Assembly: GCA_029777335.1 (NCBI GenBank)
Contig: JAKOSN010000012.1
Span: 1 to 48,764, forward strand
Source: Planctomycetota bacterium
Lineage (GTDB): Bacteria; Planctomycetota; Planctomycetia; Gemmatales; Gemmataceae
DNA: 48,764 nucleotides
Direction of reading: 5' to 3'
The notes under the pieces were generated by a model, which made no database searches, had not been told where the DNA came from, and saw only the letters and a program-made list of their open reading frames with translations. The stretch's first letter is position 1, and each line of letters starts with the position of its first letter. A program made the translations under genes and the position numbers. Positions 34,892 to 43,094 of the stretch are shown here, piece by piece.

Positions 34892-35602
34892 TCAATGTTT
34901 CTCGGTGACTTCGATGTATTTGCGTGAGATGCGGTTGCCACGTCGCGCCAGTTCCACGGTCATGCGCCGGACCTCTCCCGAGGCGAGATCCTTGTGGGCG
35001 CGGATACTCACTTCCAGGCGTGTCCCATCGGTGGGTAGCATGCTGTCCAGGCGCTGCAGCACCTCCTCGGAGGTCTTGAGATTGCTATCTTCCTTTGCCG
35101 CGGGCTGGATTCCTCGACCAATGGAATAGATCGGCTGATTGTTATTGCTGCGATCGATATCCATGCCAATCCAGATCATCTCGCGATTGGCATTCACCAG
35201 TCCATTCTCGGTTTCTGGCGTGCGAATGTTGCCGCCCGCCATCCCGGCCGCCGAGGTGGTGGTGAGAATAAAAAAGATCAGCAACACCAGGCTGACGTCG
35301 ATGAGAGGGACCATGTCGACCTCGTCGTCGTCGTCGCGCTGGGGGCGTTTCCAGTGGACATCCAGTTCCACCGGCTCCAGAGCCTCGGCCTCGTCCTCGG
35401 CCCGAAACTCCTCGGTGCGCGGGAGATAGCCCGCGAATTCTGGGGAATCCCCCACGCGCATCCAGTCCTTGGTGCCGGAGAACTTTACCTTGTCATTCTC
35501 AAGAACTCGGCTTTGCTGAATCCAGTCGGCGACGACCGTGTAGGGAACTTCCTTGTAAACGGTGTTCGCCTCCACGAGCCAGACGTCTATGGTACGTGCC
35601 AT
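34892..35602 (-). CDS. ExbD/TolR-family protein with N-terminal GYF_2-like domain (first copy)
   Basis: A 236-residue ExbD/TolR protein. The first 60 residues look like a GYF_2 domain ('VWLVEA', 'VVADWIQQSRVLENDKV', 'KDWMRVGDSPEF'). An acidic linker and a run 'RDDDDEVD' precede the membrane helix with its relay Asp ('VDMVPLIDVSLVLLIFFILTT'). The periplasmic part carries a longer insert than usual (about 145-185) before 'LEVSIRAHKDLASGEVRR'. It lies 85 bases after exbB and 13 bases before the second exbD. The two ExbDs differ strongly outside the membrane helix, so they may form a mixed dimer inside the ExbB ring. Confidence 0.87.
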   Translation of the reverse strand: MARTIDVWLVEANTVYKEVPYTVVADWIQQSRVLENDKVKFSGTKDWMRVGDSPEFAGYLPRTEEFRAEDEAEALEPVELDVHWKRPQRDDDDEVDMVPLIDVSLVLLIFFILTTTSAAGMAGGNIRTPETENGLVNANREMIWIGMDIDRSNNNQPIYSIGRGIQPAAKEDSNLKTSEEVLQRLDSMLPTDGTRLEVSIRAHKDLASGEVRRMTVELARRGNRISRKYIEVTEKH

Positions 35603-35687
35603 GGGAAACCGTTATCGAGGTGAACGGGCGAGTGGGAAGATGAAGGCAGAAGACGAGGAAAGCCAGGCTCTCCTCGTCGCAGGGAAT

Positions 35688-36392
35688 TTACCGGCGGGGC
35701 GACAGATCACGTGGGTCGATGCCCGGTTGCTTGCTGGCTACCGTGTCGGCCTTTTCGCCCTTCTTGCTGCCATCGCCGCTTGCCTGGCGATTTTGCACCA
35801 GGATCAACAACTTCTGGGCAGCGCTCTTCATGCGCACCTCGTACTTGGCCACCCACGCCTTGAAGAGCACATGAGAAAACACCAGCGGAATGGCGGTGAT
35901 CAGCCCGACGGCGGTGGCGAACAGCGCCAGACCGATCTTCTTCCCCTGTTCGGCCGTATCTCCCGAGCCCACGGTCTGGAAGGTGTCGATCATGGAGATA
36001 ACCGTTCCGAACAGACCAACCATCGTGGCAATCTTGGCAATCGCCAGGATCGTGGGGAGGAGGAAGTTGAGGTCGGGGAGGATTTCCAGCTCCACGACGT
36101 TGGCCATCGCCCGGCGCATCGCCGAGGTGCCTTGCTTCGCCGATTCCAGCCCGGCAACAAAGAGCCGGCGCGGGATGAGGTCGGACCGGGTGCGACACAA
36201 CTTCAGGGCGCCTTCCACGCCGTCGCGTTTCAGCCGCTCCTGAAACTGGGGCAGGAATTCGTTCAAATCCGTGCGGATATTGTGGTTGAGTAACAGTCGC
36301 CAAAAGACACACATCAGTCCACAAAAGGACATGAAGAACATCGGCCAGGCGATCCACCAGTCGGTGGTCACAAACCGCAAGAAAGCTGCCAT
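35688..36392 (-). CDS. MotA/TolQ/ExbB proton-channel protein
   Basis: A 234-residue inner-membrane protein that would form the ExbB/TolQ pentamer around ExbD. One N-terminal membrane helix ('WWIAWPMFFMSFCGLMCVF') is followed by a cytoplasmic loop containing 'RRAMANVVELEILPDLNFL'. Two C-terminal helices include the family motif 'IAKIATMVGLFGTVISMIDTF' and 'IGLALFATAVGLITAIPLVFSHVLF'. The C-terminal tail is charged and Lys-rich. It is the first gene of a three-gene minus-strand operon with two exbD genes and is divergent from the WD40 gene. No TonB or Pal gene is adjacent, so the powered process is not shown. Confidence 0.9.
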   Translation of the reverse strand: MAAFLRFVTTDWWIAWPMFFMSFCGLMCVFWRLLLNHNIRTDLNEFLPQFQERLKRDGVEGALKLCRTRSDLIPRRLFVAGLESAKQGTSAMRRAMANVVELEILPDLNFLLPTILAIAKIATMVGLFGTVISMIDTFQTVGSGDTAEQGKKIGLALFATAVGLITAIPLVFSHVLFKAWVAKYEVRMKSAAQKLLILVQNRQASGDGSKKGEKADTVASKQPGIDPRDLSPRR

Positions 36393-36453
36393 GAATGATC
36401 CCCGGACGGTGCCAGGAGCCTCGATCAGGATGTGTTGCCAACTGCGTGGGTAA

Positions 36454-36480
36454 GAGGGAGCCAGCCCCCTCCTTTTTTTC
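36454..36480 (+). terminator. Plus-strand terminator-like hairpin with no upstream gene
   Basis: A GAGGG/CCCTC stem (36454-36458 with 36467-36471) is followed by CTTTTTTTC (36472-36480). It looks like an intrinsic terminator on the plus strand, but the gene to its left (exbB) runs the other way and the WD40 gene starts 85 bases downstream. It may end an antisense or small RNA, or attenuate the WD40 transcript. Confidence 0.4.
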
Positions 36481-36564
36481 TACAACACCTGTCGGAGCCT
36501 TACCAGAGGAAAGTCTGCTTTCCTGGTGGGACGCCCCTCACCTCGTGCTGCGCCAGGATCCGTC

Positions 36565-39075
36565 ATGAAATCCCTTCATCGCGCCATTCTCCTGGTCGTT
36601 TTCCTCCTCCTGCTCTTGCCGATCACCGTGTTCTCCGCCCAGCCCACGTCCCGTGGGGTGCCGTTGCCTCCCGGAGCGGTGGCACGACTGGGCTCGCTCG
36701 ATTTTCTCCATGCAGAAGCCGTCAGTTGCCTGGCGCTGACTCCCGATGGTCAGACGATTGTCGCTGGATGTTCGAGCGGAGAGATTCGCCTGTGGTCGCT
36801 CACCCCAGACAAGGAACACCGCCAGCTTCTGGGGCACAAGGAAGAGGTGCGAGCGCTGGCGGTCACTCCTGATGGCAAGAGGGTCATCTCGGCCAGCCTG
36901 GATCGCAGTGTTCGCTTCTGGGAATTGGCGACTGGCAAGGCCTTGCAAACGGTAACCGTCCACGACGACGGCATCGAGGCCATGGCGCTTTCGCCCGATG
37001 GGGCATGGCTGGCCACCGGGTCCCGCGATGAAACCCTGCGGGTGTGGCGAGTTGCCGGGGGCGAGCCCATTCGGACCATCAAGGAGAATGCCCGCGGCAT
37101 CGCCACTCTTCTTTTTGCTCGCGATAACCGAACCCTTCTCGCTGGATGCTGGGATAACTCGATTCGTCTCTGGGATATTCAGCAGGGCAAGTTGCTCCAG
37201 CAGTGGAAAGGCCACGACGACTATGTGGAAGCGCTGGCGTTCGCTCCTGAGGGAAAGACGCTTGCTTCGGGAAGCAAGGACGGGACAATCCGCCTCTGGG
37301 ACTATGCCACCGGCAAGACTCGAAGCACGCTCATCACCGGGCAGCAGCGCATCTGGGCATTGTGCTTCAGCACGGATGGCGCCACCCTCTTCGCTGGTGG
37401 GGATGGGGAAGTCTCGGGGCGCTCGGCGAGAAAAGCCTCGCTCGTTTTCTGGGACTGCAAGACAGGGAAGGCCCGCCATCACCTCGGGGTTCACGTGGGC
37501 TACCGCGCCCGCGATGCAGGCCAGAGCGATTTCAAGTCTCCGTTTCGCGCGGTGTCGTCCCTGGTGCTCAGTCGCGAGGGCAAAACGCTGATCTCAGCGG
37601 GAGCCGATGGCCGGATCCACCTGTGGGACGCGGAGAACGCCACCGATCTGAAACCTGGCGCCGGCCATCAAGGGAACATCACCGCGCTGGCCTTTTCGCC
37701 CGGTTCCAAACTACTCGCCAGCGCCAGTGCGGATGGCACTGCCCGCCTTTGGGATCCGGCCAGTGGGAAACAACTGCATCGCCTTGCTGGCCATGGGGGA
37801 GGCTGCCAGGCGCTGCAGTTCGCTCCCAGCGGCAAGGAACTCTTCACCGGGGCGGAGGATGGCCAGGTGCGCGTGTGGGATCCCGCCACGGGTAAATTGA
37901 TCCGCTCCTGGCAAACCCCTCACGCCGCCATCCGCGCGCTCCTGCTTACCCCAGATGGGCAAACCCTGATCACTGCAGGAGGCGGAAACGAGCGTGCCCT
38001 GCGGCTGTGGCAAGCCTCTACGGGGAAGGACAAGGGGACGCTGCAACACTCCCTGGGAGAGATCCTCTCGTTGGGGCTCTCCCCGGATGGGAAGATGCTG
38101 GTTGCTCTCCATCAACGCGATGGCCTGCTGCGCGGCGAGCTGGGCAAAGACGGAGTCGCCCTGGCAGAAAGCGATCTTGTGCTCGGCGAAATCGTGACCG
38201 CGACGTTTTCGCCGGTCGATCCGCTGGTCTTGGCCATGGCACACTCGTCGCGCACCGTCTTTCTCTGGAATCCCTGGACCGGGAAGGTGGAACGCGAGTT
38301 TGTTGAGGATGTCCCCTCCGCGCTGGCTCTGCACCCCAGTCCCGAGGGACGCACCCTTGCCAGTGGAGATCGCGACGGCGCCGTGCGACTCTGGGAGGTG
38401 AACACGGGGAAGGTACGGCGTATCTTCAAGGGACATCTCAGAGCGGTCAAGGCGCTGGCTTTCGCCGACAACGGGCGCTGGCTTGCTTCGGGGAGTGCGG
38501 ATCACTCCGTTCTGGTCTGGGATCGTTTCGCCATGGTCGATGGAACGGGGGCTCAGGGAACTGCCCCCGATCTCGCGAGGGCGTGGGAAGCTCTCGCCAG
38601 TGCGGAGGGGGTCAAGGGCTACAATGCCATGTGTCTTCTGGTGTCCTCGGAGGCGGCCGCGGTCGCGCTACTGGAAAAACACGTGGTTCCCGTGCCCAAA
38701 CTGACTGTGGAACGACTCAACCGCTTGCTCACCGCACTCGATGCGCGCACCTTCAAGGAGCGGGAGCGCGCCTCCAGGGAACTCGCAGCGCTGGGGCGCC
38801 TGGTGGAGAAGCCCCTGCGTGAGTTGCTCCAGAAGAATCCGCCCCTGGAAGTAAAACGCCGCGTGGAAGACCTCTTGCAGAAGATGAGCGGGGTCGGCCC
38901 CGGGGAGAACTGGACCCGGCTGTCGCGAGCCATCGAGGTGCTCGAACGAATTGGCACCCCACGCGCGCTGGACCTGCTGCGAAAGATTGCCGAGGGAGGA
39001 CCGGCCCCACCCACCACCGAGGCCAGAGCCACGCTGAAGCGTCTCCAGCCACGCGCAGAGGAAGGACACCCGTGA
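36565..39075 (+). CDS. Exported WD40-repeat protein with C-terminal helical repeat region
   Basis: An 836-residue protein with a signal peptide (1-25), then about 13 clear WD40 repeats ending in 'LWSLTPD', 'FWELATG', 'VWRVAGG', 'LWDIQQG', 'LWDYATG', 'FWDCKTG', 'LWDAENA', 'LWDPASG', 'VWDPATG', 'LWQASTG', 'LWNPWTG', 'LWEVNTG' and 'VWDRFAM'. One degenerate repeat lies around residue 540, giving about 14 blades, enough for two seven-blade propellers. The last 160 residues are alpha-helical and HEAT-like ('LLTALDARTFKERERASRELAALG'), a tail seen in planctomycete WD40 proteins. It likely serves as a protein-binding platform outside the cytoplasm. ATG at 36565 has AGGA ahead. Its stop codon overlaps the start of the next gene (TGATG), so the two are translationally coupled. 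Confidence 0.88.
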   Translation: MKSLHRAILLVVFLLLLLPITVFSAQPTSRGVPLPPGAVARLGSLDFLHAEAVSCLALTPDGQTIVAGCSSGEIRLWSLTPDKEHRQLLGHKEEVRALAVTPDGKRVISASLDRSVRFWELATGKALQTVTVHDDGIEAMALSPDGAWLATGSRDETLRVWRVAGGEPIRTIKENARGIATLLFARDNRTLLAGCWDNSIRLWDIQQGKLLQQWKGHDDYVEALAFAPEGKTLASGSKDGTIRLWDYATGKTRSTLITGQQRIWALCFSTDGATLFAGGDGEVSGRSARKASLVFWDCKTGKARHHLGVHVGYRARDAGQSDFKSPFRAVSSLVLSREGKTLISAGADGRIHLWDAENATDLKPGAGHQGNITALAFSPGSKLLASASADGTARLWDPASGKQLHRLAGHGGGCQALQFAPSGKELFTGAEDGQVRVWDPATGKLIRSWQTPHAAIRALLLTPDGQTLITAGGGNERALRLWQASTGKDKGTLQHSLGEILSLGLSPDGKMLVALHQRDGLLRGELGKDGVALAESDLVLGEIVTATFSPVDPLVLAMAHSSRTVFLWNPWTGKVEREFVEDVPSALALHPSPEGRTLASGDRDGAVRLWEVNTGKVRRIFKGHLRAVKALAFADNGRWLASGSADHSVLVWDRFAMVDGTGAQGTAPDLARAWEALASAEGVKGYNAMCLLVSSEAAAVALLEKHVVPVPKLTVERLNRLLTALDARTFKERERASRELAALGRLVEKPLRELLQKNPPLEVKRRVEDLLQKMSGVGPGENWTRLSRAIEVLERIGTPRALDLLRKIAEGGPAPPTTEARATLKRLQPRAEEGHP

Positions 39076-39965
39076 TGCAGTTTGCGAGCACTCGATCCCT
39101 TCGCCCCCGGGCTGCCTACACCCTGATCGAACTGTTGCTGGTGGTTGGCATTGGCATCGTCTTGCTGGGGCTGACCTCGGCCGCGGTGCTGCGCGTCTAT
39201 CGCACCGGACGTGAGGGGCTGGAACGCAGGCACTGGGCGAACATGCATCAGCTGGGGAAGCCCGCCTCCCGGACAGCTCCTTTGCGGGTCCTGTTTGTCG
39301 GCAATAGTTACACCCAGGTCAACTCCCTGCCAGAGATGCTCGCGACGCTGGTGAACCAGTCTCCGACCTCCCCGCGCCTCGAATATGAAGCGCACCTCGT
39401 GGGGGGCGCCACCTTGCAGCAACACTGGGAAGAGGGTGTCGCACTGCAGCTGATTCAGAAAGGCGGATGGGATTTTGTCGTGCTCCAGGAACAGAGCATG
39501 CGCCCCGTCCTGCAACGCCCTGCGATGTATACTTATGCTAGGCTTTTTGATCAGGCGATCCGGGCGCAGGGAGCCATCCCGCTCTACTACCTGACATGGG
39601 CCCGACAGGCCATCCCGGAGATGCAGGGCTATCTCAACCTGGCCTATCTGGGAATCGCTCGCGAAACCCGGGCCGAGGTCGCGGCGGTGGGAATGGCCTG
39701 GGAAAAAGCGTTGCAGGGGATGCCCGGCCTGGTTCTGCATGATAGCGATGGCAGTCACCCCAATGGGAAGGGCACCTACCTGGCGGCCTGTGTGTTCTAT
39801 GCGGCGCTTTATTGCAAGAGCCCCGAGGGTTTGTCGCCGTCAGTTCAGGTCGCGGGGTCCACACAGGTTGCACTCGCTCCGGCCGAGGCACTGAGTTTCC
39901 AGCGCTTCGCCTGGAAGGCACATCAGGAAGCCTGGACCAAACTGCATCCCGAATGGACCCCTTGA
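39075..39965 (+). CDS. SGNH-hydrolase domain behind a prepilin-type N-terminus
   Basis: A 296-residue fusion. Residues 1-38 are a type IV prepilin/pseudopilin leader: a basic start, then 'AAYTLIELLLVVGIGIVLLGL', where cleavage after Ala14 would leave Tyr1-Thr-Leu-Ile-Glu5, keeping the key Glu5. Residues 68-290 form an SGNH/GDSL-like hydrolase with 'LFVGNSYTQVNS' (Ser78), 'DFVVLQEQS' and the C-terminal Asp225-x-x-His228 ('DGSHPNGKGTY'). An esterase of this type would act on acylated sugars or lipids. The pilin helix could anchor it in the inner membrane or place it in a pseudopilus. Its ATG overlaps the WD40 stop codon by one base. Confidence 0.82.
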   Translation: MQFASTRSLRPRAAYTLIELLLVVGIGIVLLGLTSAAVLRVYRTGREGLERRHWANMHQLGKPASRTAPLRVLFVGNSYTQVNSLPEMLATLVNQSPTSPRLEYEAHLVGGATLQQHWEEGVALQLIQKGGWDFVVLQEQSMRPVLQRPAMYTYARLFDQAIRAQGAIPLYYLTWARQAIPEMQGYLNLAYLGIARETRAEVAAVGMAWEKALQGMPGLVLHDSDGSHPNGKGTYLAACVFYAALYCKSPEGLSPSVQVAGSTQVALAPAEALSFQRFAWKAHQEAWTKLHPEWTP

Positions 39966-40097
39966 CCCGGCGGTGCACCGGAGCCGTGAGTGACGAAAGC
40001 AGGGAACGACAGGGTTATTCCTGGCAGAGCGGTTCGCCTCCGTGCACCGATTGTATCTGTCAAAGCTCCTCGTTCCTTGCGATGAGGATGGAGACCC

Positions 40098-40475
40098 ATG
40101 GCGAAGTTACTCCTGGTTGAAGATAACGAGTATAATCGAGATATGCTCTCGCGCCGCCTGATGAAAAAAGGTTACGAGGTGGTGCTGGCCCTGGATGGTG
40201 CCGAGGGAGTAGCTCGTGCTCGCGCCGACCATCCCGACCTGATCCTGATGGACATGCATCTGCCGGTGGTGGATGGCTGGGAGGCCACTCGCCAACTGAA
40301 AAACGACGAGGGCACCCGCGCTATCCCGATCATTGCGCTGACTGCGGACGCCATGACGGGCGATCGGGAAAAAGCCATGGAGTCTGGGTGCGACGATTAC
40401 GATACCAAGCCCATCGAGATGCCTCGCTTGCTGAACAAGATCGAGACCCTTCTCAATCGGCGCAGCGCAAGTTGA
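40098..40475 (+). CDS. CheY-like single-domain response regulator
   Basis: A 125-residue receiver domain with no output domain. The acidic pocket is in 'LLLVEDNEYNRDML', the phosphorylation site is Asp52 ('LILMDMHLP'), the switch Thr is in 'IIALTADAM' and the conserved Lys is in 'DYDTKPIE'. It resembles receivers that follow hybrid kinases. It ends 24 bases before the cyclase gene, so they are probably co-transcribed. It may relay phosphate to or from the cyclase's own receiver, or regulate the cyclase by contact. No full histidine kinase is encoded nearby. Confidence 0.93.
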   Translation: MAKLLLVEDNEYNRDMLSRRLMKKGYEVVLALDGAEGVARARADHPDLILMDMHLPVVDGWEATRQLKNDEGTRAIPIIALTADAMTGDREKAMESGCDDYDTKPIEMPRLLNKIETLLNRRSAS

Positions 40476-40499
40476 GGGAGGATCGCAGAGGAGGGTGCA

Positions 40500-42173
40500 A
40501 TGAAAGCCGATCAGGTGCCAACCCCACTGGTCACGGCTCCCGGTGACGCCTCCTCGTCGCGTGCGGGACTCTCCTGGCAAGACCAGGCGTTTTTGTTGCG
40601 AACCCGCGATGAACTTCTTCCCCCCATCAATGCCATTATCACCTTCAGCGAAATGCTTCAGGAAGAGGCGAAGGATCTTCCTGAACCCACTTTTGTGACG
40701 GATTTACAGCAGATTCAGGGGTCCGCCAAACAATTGTTTGAACTGGTGCAGGAGTTCCTCGCCCCTGCGGTGATTCAGCATCTCACGCCCGAGGGGCTTG
40801 GCGTGCTGCAATCGCGCGTCCGGCATGACATGCTGAACGCTCTCAATCCCGTCGTCAACTATGCGGAAATGTGGTTGGAGGAATCAGACCAACCCTTTCT
40901 GGAAGAGTTCCTGCCCGATCTGCGGCGCATCTACGAATACGGCAAGCTCACCATTCAAATTCTCGAGCGGATCAAGACCTTTCGGCGCAAGGAACCCGAC
41001 GGCTCGTGCGCGCCTCCGGTTCCGCCGCCGCCCCCGGTGCCGATCGCTAGTTTGTTCGGCAGCGATCTGATCAATCCCGAGCAACTGCACGTCGGGGAGC
41101 CTGGTTTCTGCCTGGTGGTTGACGATAATGCCACCAATCGCGATATTTTATGTCGGTTGCTCGTTCGGCAGGGGCATCGGGTGGCAACCGCCACCAACGG
41201 CAAGGAAGCGCTGGCGATGCTGGACCAGGCCGCCTACGACCTGATCCTGCTCGATATTCTCATGCCGGAGATGAACGGCTTTCAGGTGCTCGACAAGATC
41301 AAGGCGGACGAAAAACTGCGCGAGGTCCCGGTGATCATGATCTCCGCCCTCGATCAGGACGACAGTGTGGTGCGCTGCATCGCCATGGGCGCGGAAGATT
41401 ATCTTCCCCGCCCCTTCAACCCCATGTTGCTCAAGGCGCGGATTGGGGCCTGTCTGGAAAAGAAGCGGTTGCGCGATCGGGAGAAGTTGTATCTGCAGCA
41501 GATCGAACTGGAGAAGAAGCGCTCCGACGATTTGCTGCGAGTGATCCTTCCTGATCAAATTGTGGAGGAACTGCGTACCACGGACGAGGTGAAGCCTCGG
41601 CGTTACGATAATGTGGCGGTCCTCTTTGCGGACATCGTCGGGTTCACTCCCTACTGTGACCAGCATCCACCGGAAGAAGTGGTGGCGCATTTGCAGAAAC
41701 TGGTGGAGATGTGGGAGTTGAGTGCGGTTCGCCACGAGGTGGAGAAGATCAAGACCATCGGCGATGCGTTCATGGCAGCCTGTGGGTTGCTTCGTCGAGT
41801 GGAGAATCCGGTGCTCCGCTGTGTGCGTTGTGGCCTGGAGATGATCGACCTGGCGCGCGGGCTTCCGGTGGGATGGAATGTGCGAGTTGGAATCCACATA
41901 GGTCATGTGGTCGCTGGCGTGATTGGACGTCGGCAGTATCTCTTTGATCTGTGGGGTGATACGGTGAACACTGCTGCCCGCATGGAGAGTCACGGCTTAC
42001 CTGGGGCGATCAATCTCAGCCGTGAGGCGTGGGGCTGGATCCGCGAGAACGCCTGGGGGCAGCGGCGCTGGGTGGAGGTCAAGGGCAAGGGCGCCCTCCC
42101 GATGATACGCTTTGGAGGGTTTCTCTCTCCGGCGTGGACACTCTCGATGCAGCCAGAGGAAACGCAGGCGTGA
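40500..42173 (+). CDS. HisKA-like/REC/class III adenylate cyclase
   Basis: A 557-residue multidomain enzyme predicted to make cAMP. Residues 30-175 hold two helical stretches resembling HisKA dimerisation domains: 'RDELLPPINAIITFSEML' (Asp37 at the His position) and 'RHDMLNALNPVVNYAEM' (His109 kept). No ATPase domain follows. A Pro-rich linker leads to a receiver domain (about 203-325; Asp252 in 'LILLDILMPEMNG'), a coiled coil (about 325-350), then the class III cyclase domain (about 365-535). All six catalytic positions are visible: metal ligands Asp378 and Asp422, adenine-specifying Lys418 and Asp483, and transition-state Asn490 and Arg494. The Lys/Asp pair indicates ATP rather than GTP. 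It overlaps the phosphodiesterase-like gene by four bases (GTGA). Confidence 0.92.
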   Translation: MKADQVPTPLVTAPGDASSSRAGLSWQDQAFLLRTRDELLPPINAIITFSEMLQEEAKDLPEPTFVTDLQQIQGSAKQLFELVQEFLAPAVIQHLTPEGLGVLQSRVRHDMLNALNPVVNYAEMWLEESDQPFLEEFLPDLRRIYEYGKLTIQILERIKTFRRKEPDGSCAPPVPPPPPVPIASLFGSDLINPEQLHVGEPGFCLVVDDNATNRDILCRLLVRQGHRVATATNGKEALAMLDQAAYDLILLDILMPEMNGFQVLDKIKADEKLREVPVIMISALDQDDSVVRCIAMGAEDYLPRPFNPMLLKARIGACLEKKRLRDREKLYLQQIELEKKRSDDLLRVILPDQIVEELRTTDEVKPRRYDNVAVLFADIVGFTPYCDQHPPEEVVAHLQKLVEMWELSAVRHEVEKIKTIGDAFMAACGLLRRVENPVLRCVRCGLEMIDLARGLPVGWNVRVGIHIGHVVAGVIGRRQYLFDLWGDTVNTAARMESHGLPGAINLSREAWGWIRENAWGQRRWVEVKGKGALPMIRFGGFLSPAWTLSMQPEETQA

Positions 42174-42943
42174 AAGTAACGTTGGTGCCCTCGACGGTGG
42201 CTGGGAGCGGACCCGAGCATTTTCAGTTTGCCTCCTCGACCGTGATCAACGGGACGGTGGCGATCGATGCCGGTTGCCTGGGCTATTTCTGTTCCCCGGA
42301 GCAGCAGGCGCGGGTGCGCCATGTCCTGCTCACCCATTCCCATGCCGATCACATCGCGTCGTTGCCCATCTTCGTGGAGAATGCCTACGAAGGCAATTCG
42401 GAGTGCGTGACGATCCACGGCACCGAGGAGGTGCTCGAGTGCTGTCAACGCGATCTCTTCAACGAACGCATCTGGCCGGATTTTCTGGCCCTGTCGGCGC
42501 GGAATGACAAACCCTTTCTGCGCATGTCGCGCGTGGTGCCGGGGCAAACGCTCACCCTGGAGGGTTTGCGCATTCGCGCCGTGAACCTGAACCACGTGGT
42601 GCCGACCGTGGGCTACCTGGTCGCCGACGACCACAGCGCGGCGGCCTTTGTCTCTGATACCGGCCCGACGGAGGAGGTCTGGGAACTCGCGAACGCCACC
42701 CCCAATCTGAAGGGGGTTTTCCTGGAGGCCACCTTCCCCAATGAGATGGAGTGGTTGGCGGCCGTGTCGCGTCATCTCACCCCGCTCCAGGTGGCCCACG
42801 AGGTGAAGAAACTCAAGCGCCCCGTGCGTATCATCATCACCCACATCAAGCCACGCTATCAGAAACAGGTGATTGCCGAACTGCAGGGCCTGGGGATCCC
42901 CAGCCTGGAGATCGCTCAGTTTGGCGTTCCCTACACGCTGTAG
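42170..42943 (+). CDS. Metallo-beta-lactamase-fold hydrolase, probable class II cAMP phosphodiesterase
   Basis: A 257-residue MBL-fold enzyme. The metal site is His56-Ser-His58-Ala-Asp60-His61 ('THSHADHIASLP'), with further ligands in 'NLNHVVPT', 'FVSDTGPT' and 'IITHIKP'. The opening 'STVAGSGPEHFQFASSTVING' and the HSHADH signature resemble class II 3',5'-cyclic nucleotide phosphodiesterases. The GTG start overlaps the stop of the cyclase gene (GTGA at 42170-42173), so translation of the pair is coupled. The simplest reading is that it degrades the cAMP made by its partner. This rests on motif likeness plus context; a different MBL substrate remains possible. The upstream frame without a start (42029-42169) is a shadow of the cyclase gene. 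Confidence 0.85.
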   Translation: MKVTLVPSTVAGSGPEHFQFASSTVINGTVAIDAGCLGYFCSPEQQARVRHVLLTHSHADHIASLPIFVENAYEGNSECVTIHGTEEVLECCQRDLFNERIWPDFLALSARNDKPFLRMSRVVPGQTLTLEGLRIRAVNLNHVVPTVGYLVADDHSAAAFVSDTGPTEEVWELANATPNLKGVFLEATFPNEMEWLAAVSRHLTPLQVAHEVKKLKRPVRIIITHIKPRYQKQVIAELQGLGIPSLEIAQFGVPYTL

Positions 42944-42970
42944 ATCCCTCAACAATTCCCCCGCGCCTCC

Positions 42971-43021
42971 TTGACATGGGGATTTCCCCTCCCTACGATC
43001 ACTTCGACTGACAGCGCTGTC
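42971..43021 (+). promoter_or_regulatory. Strong sigma-70-type promoter with adjacent palindrome
   Basis: TTGACA (42971-42976) is a perfect -35 box, followed after 17 bases by TACGAT (42994-42999). Just past the expected transcript start lies a perfect 12-bp palindrome GACAGCGCTGTC (43010-43021), flanked by a further ACTTC/GAAGT pairing. It could be an operator or a 5' hairpin in the leader. The promoter drives the thioredoxin-like gene at 43095, giving a leader of about 90 bases. Confidence 0.7.
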
Positions 43022-43094
43022 GTGAAGTCACTGGCGGAGGCCAACAACAATTCCTCCGCCAGGCCAAGTCTCTTTCCACACAAGGAGTTTCTTC

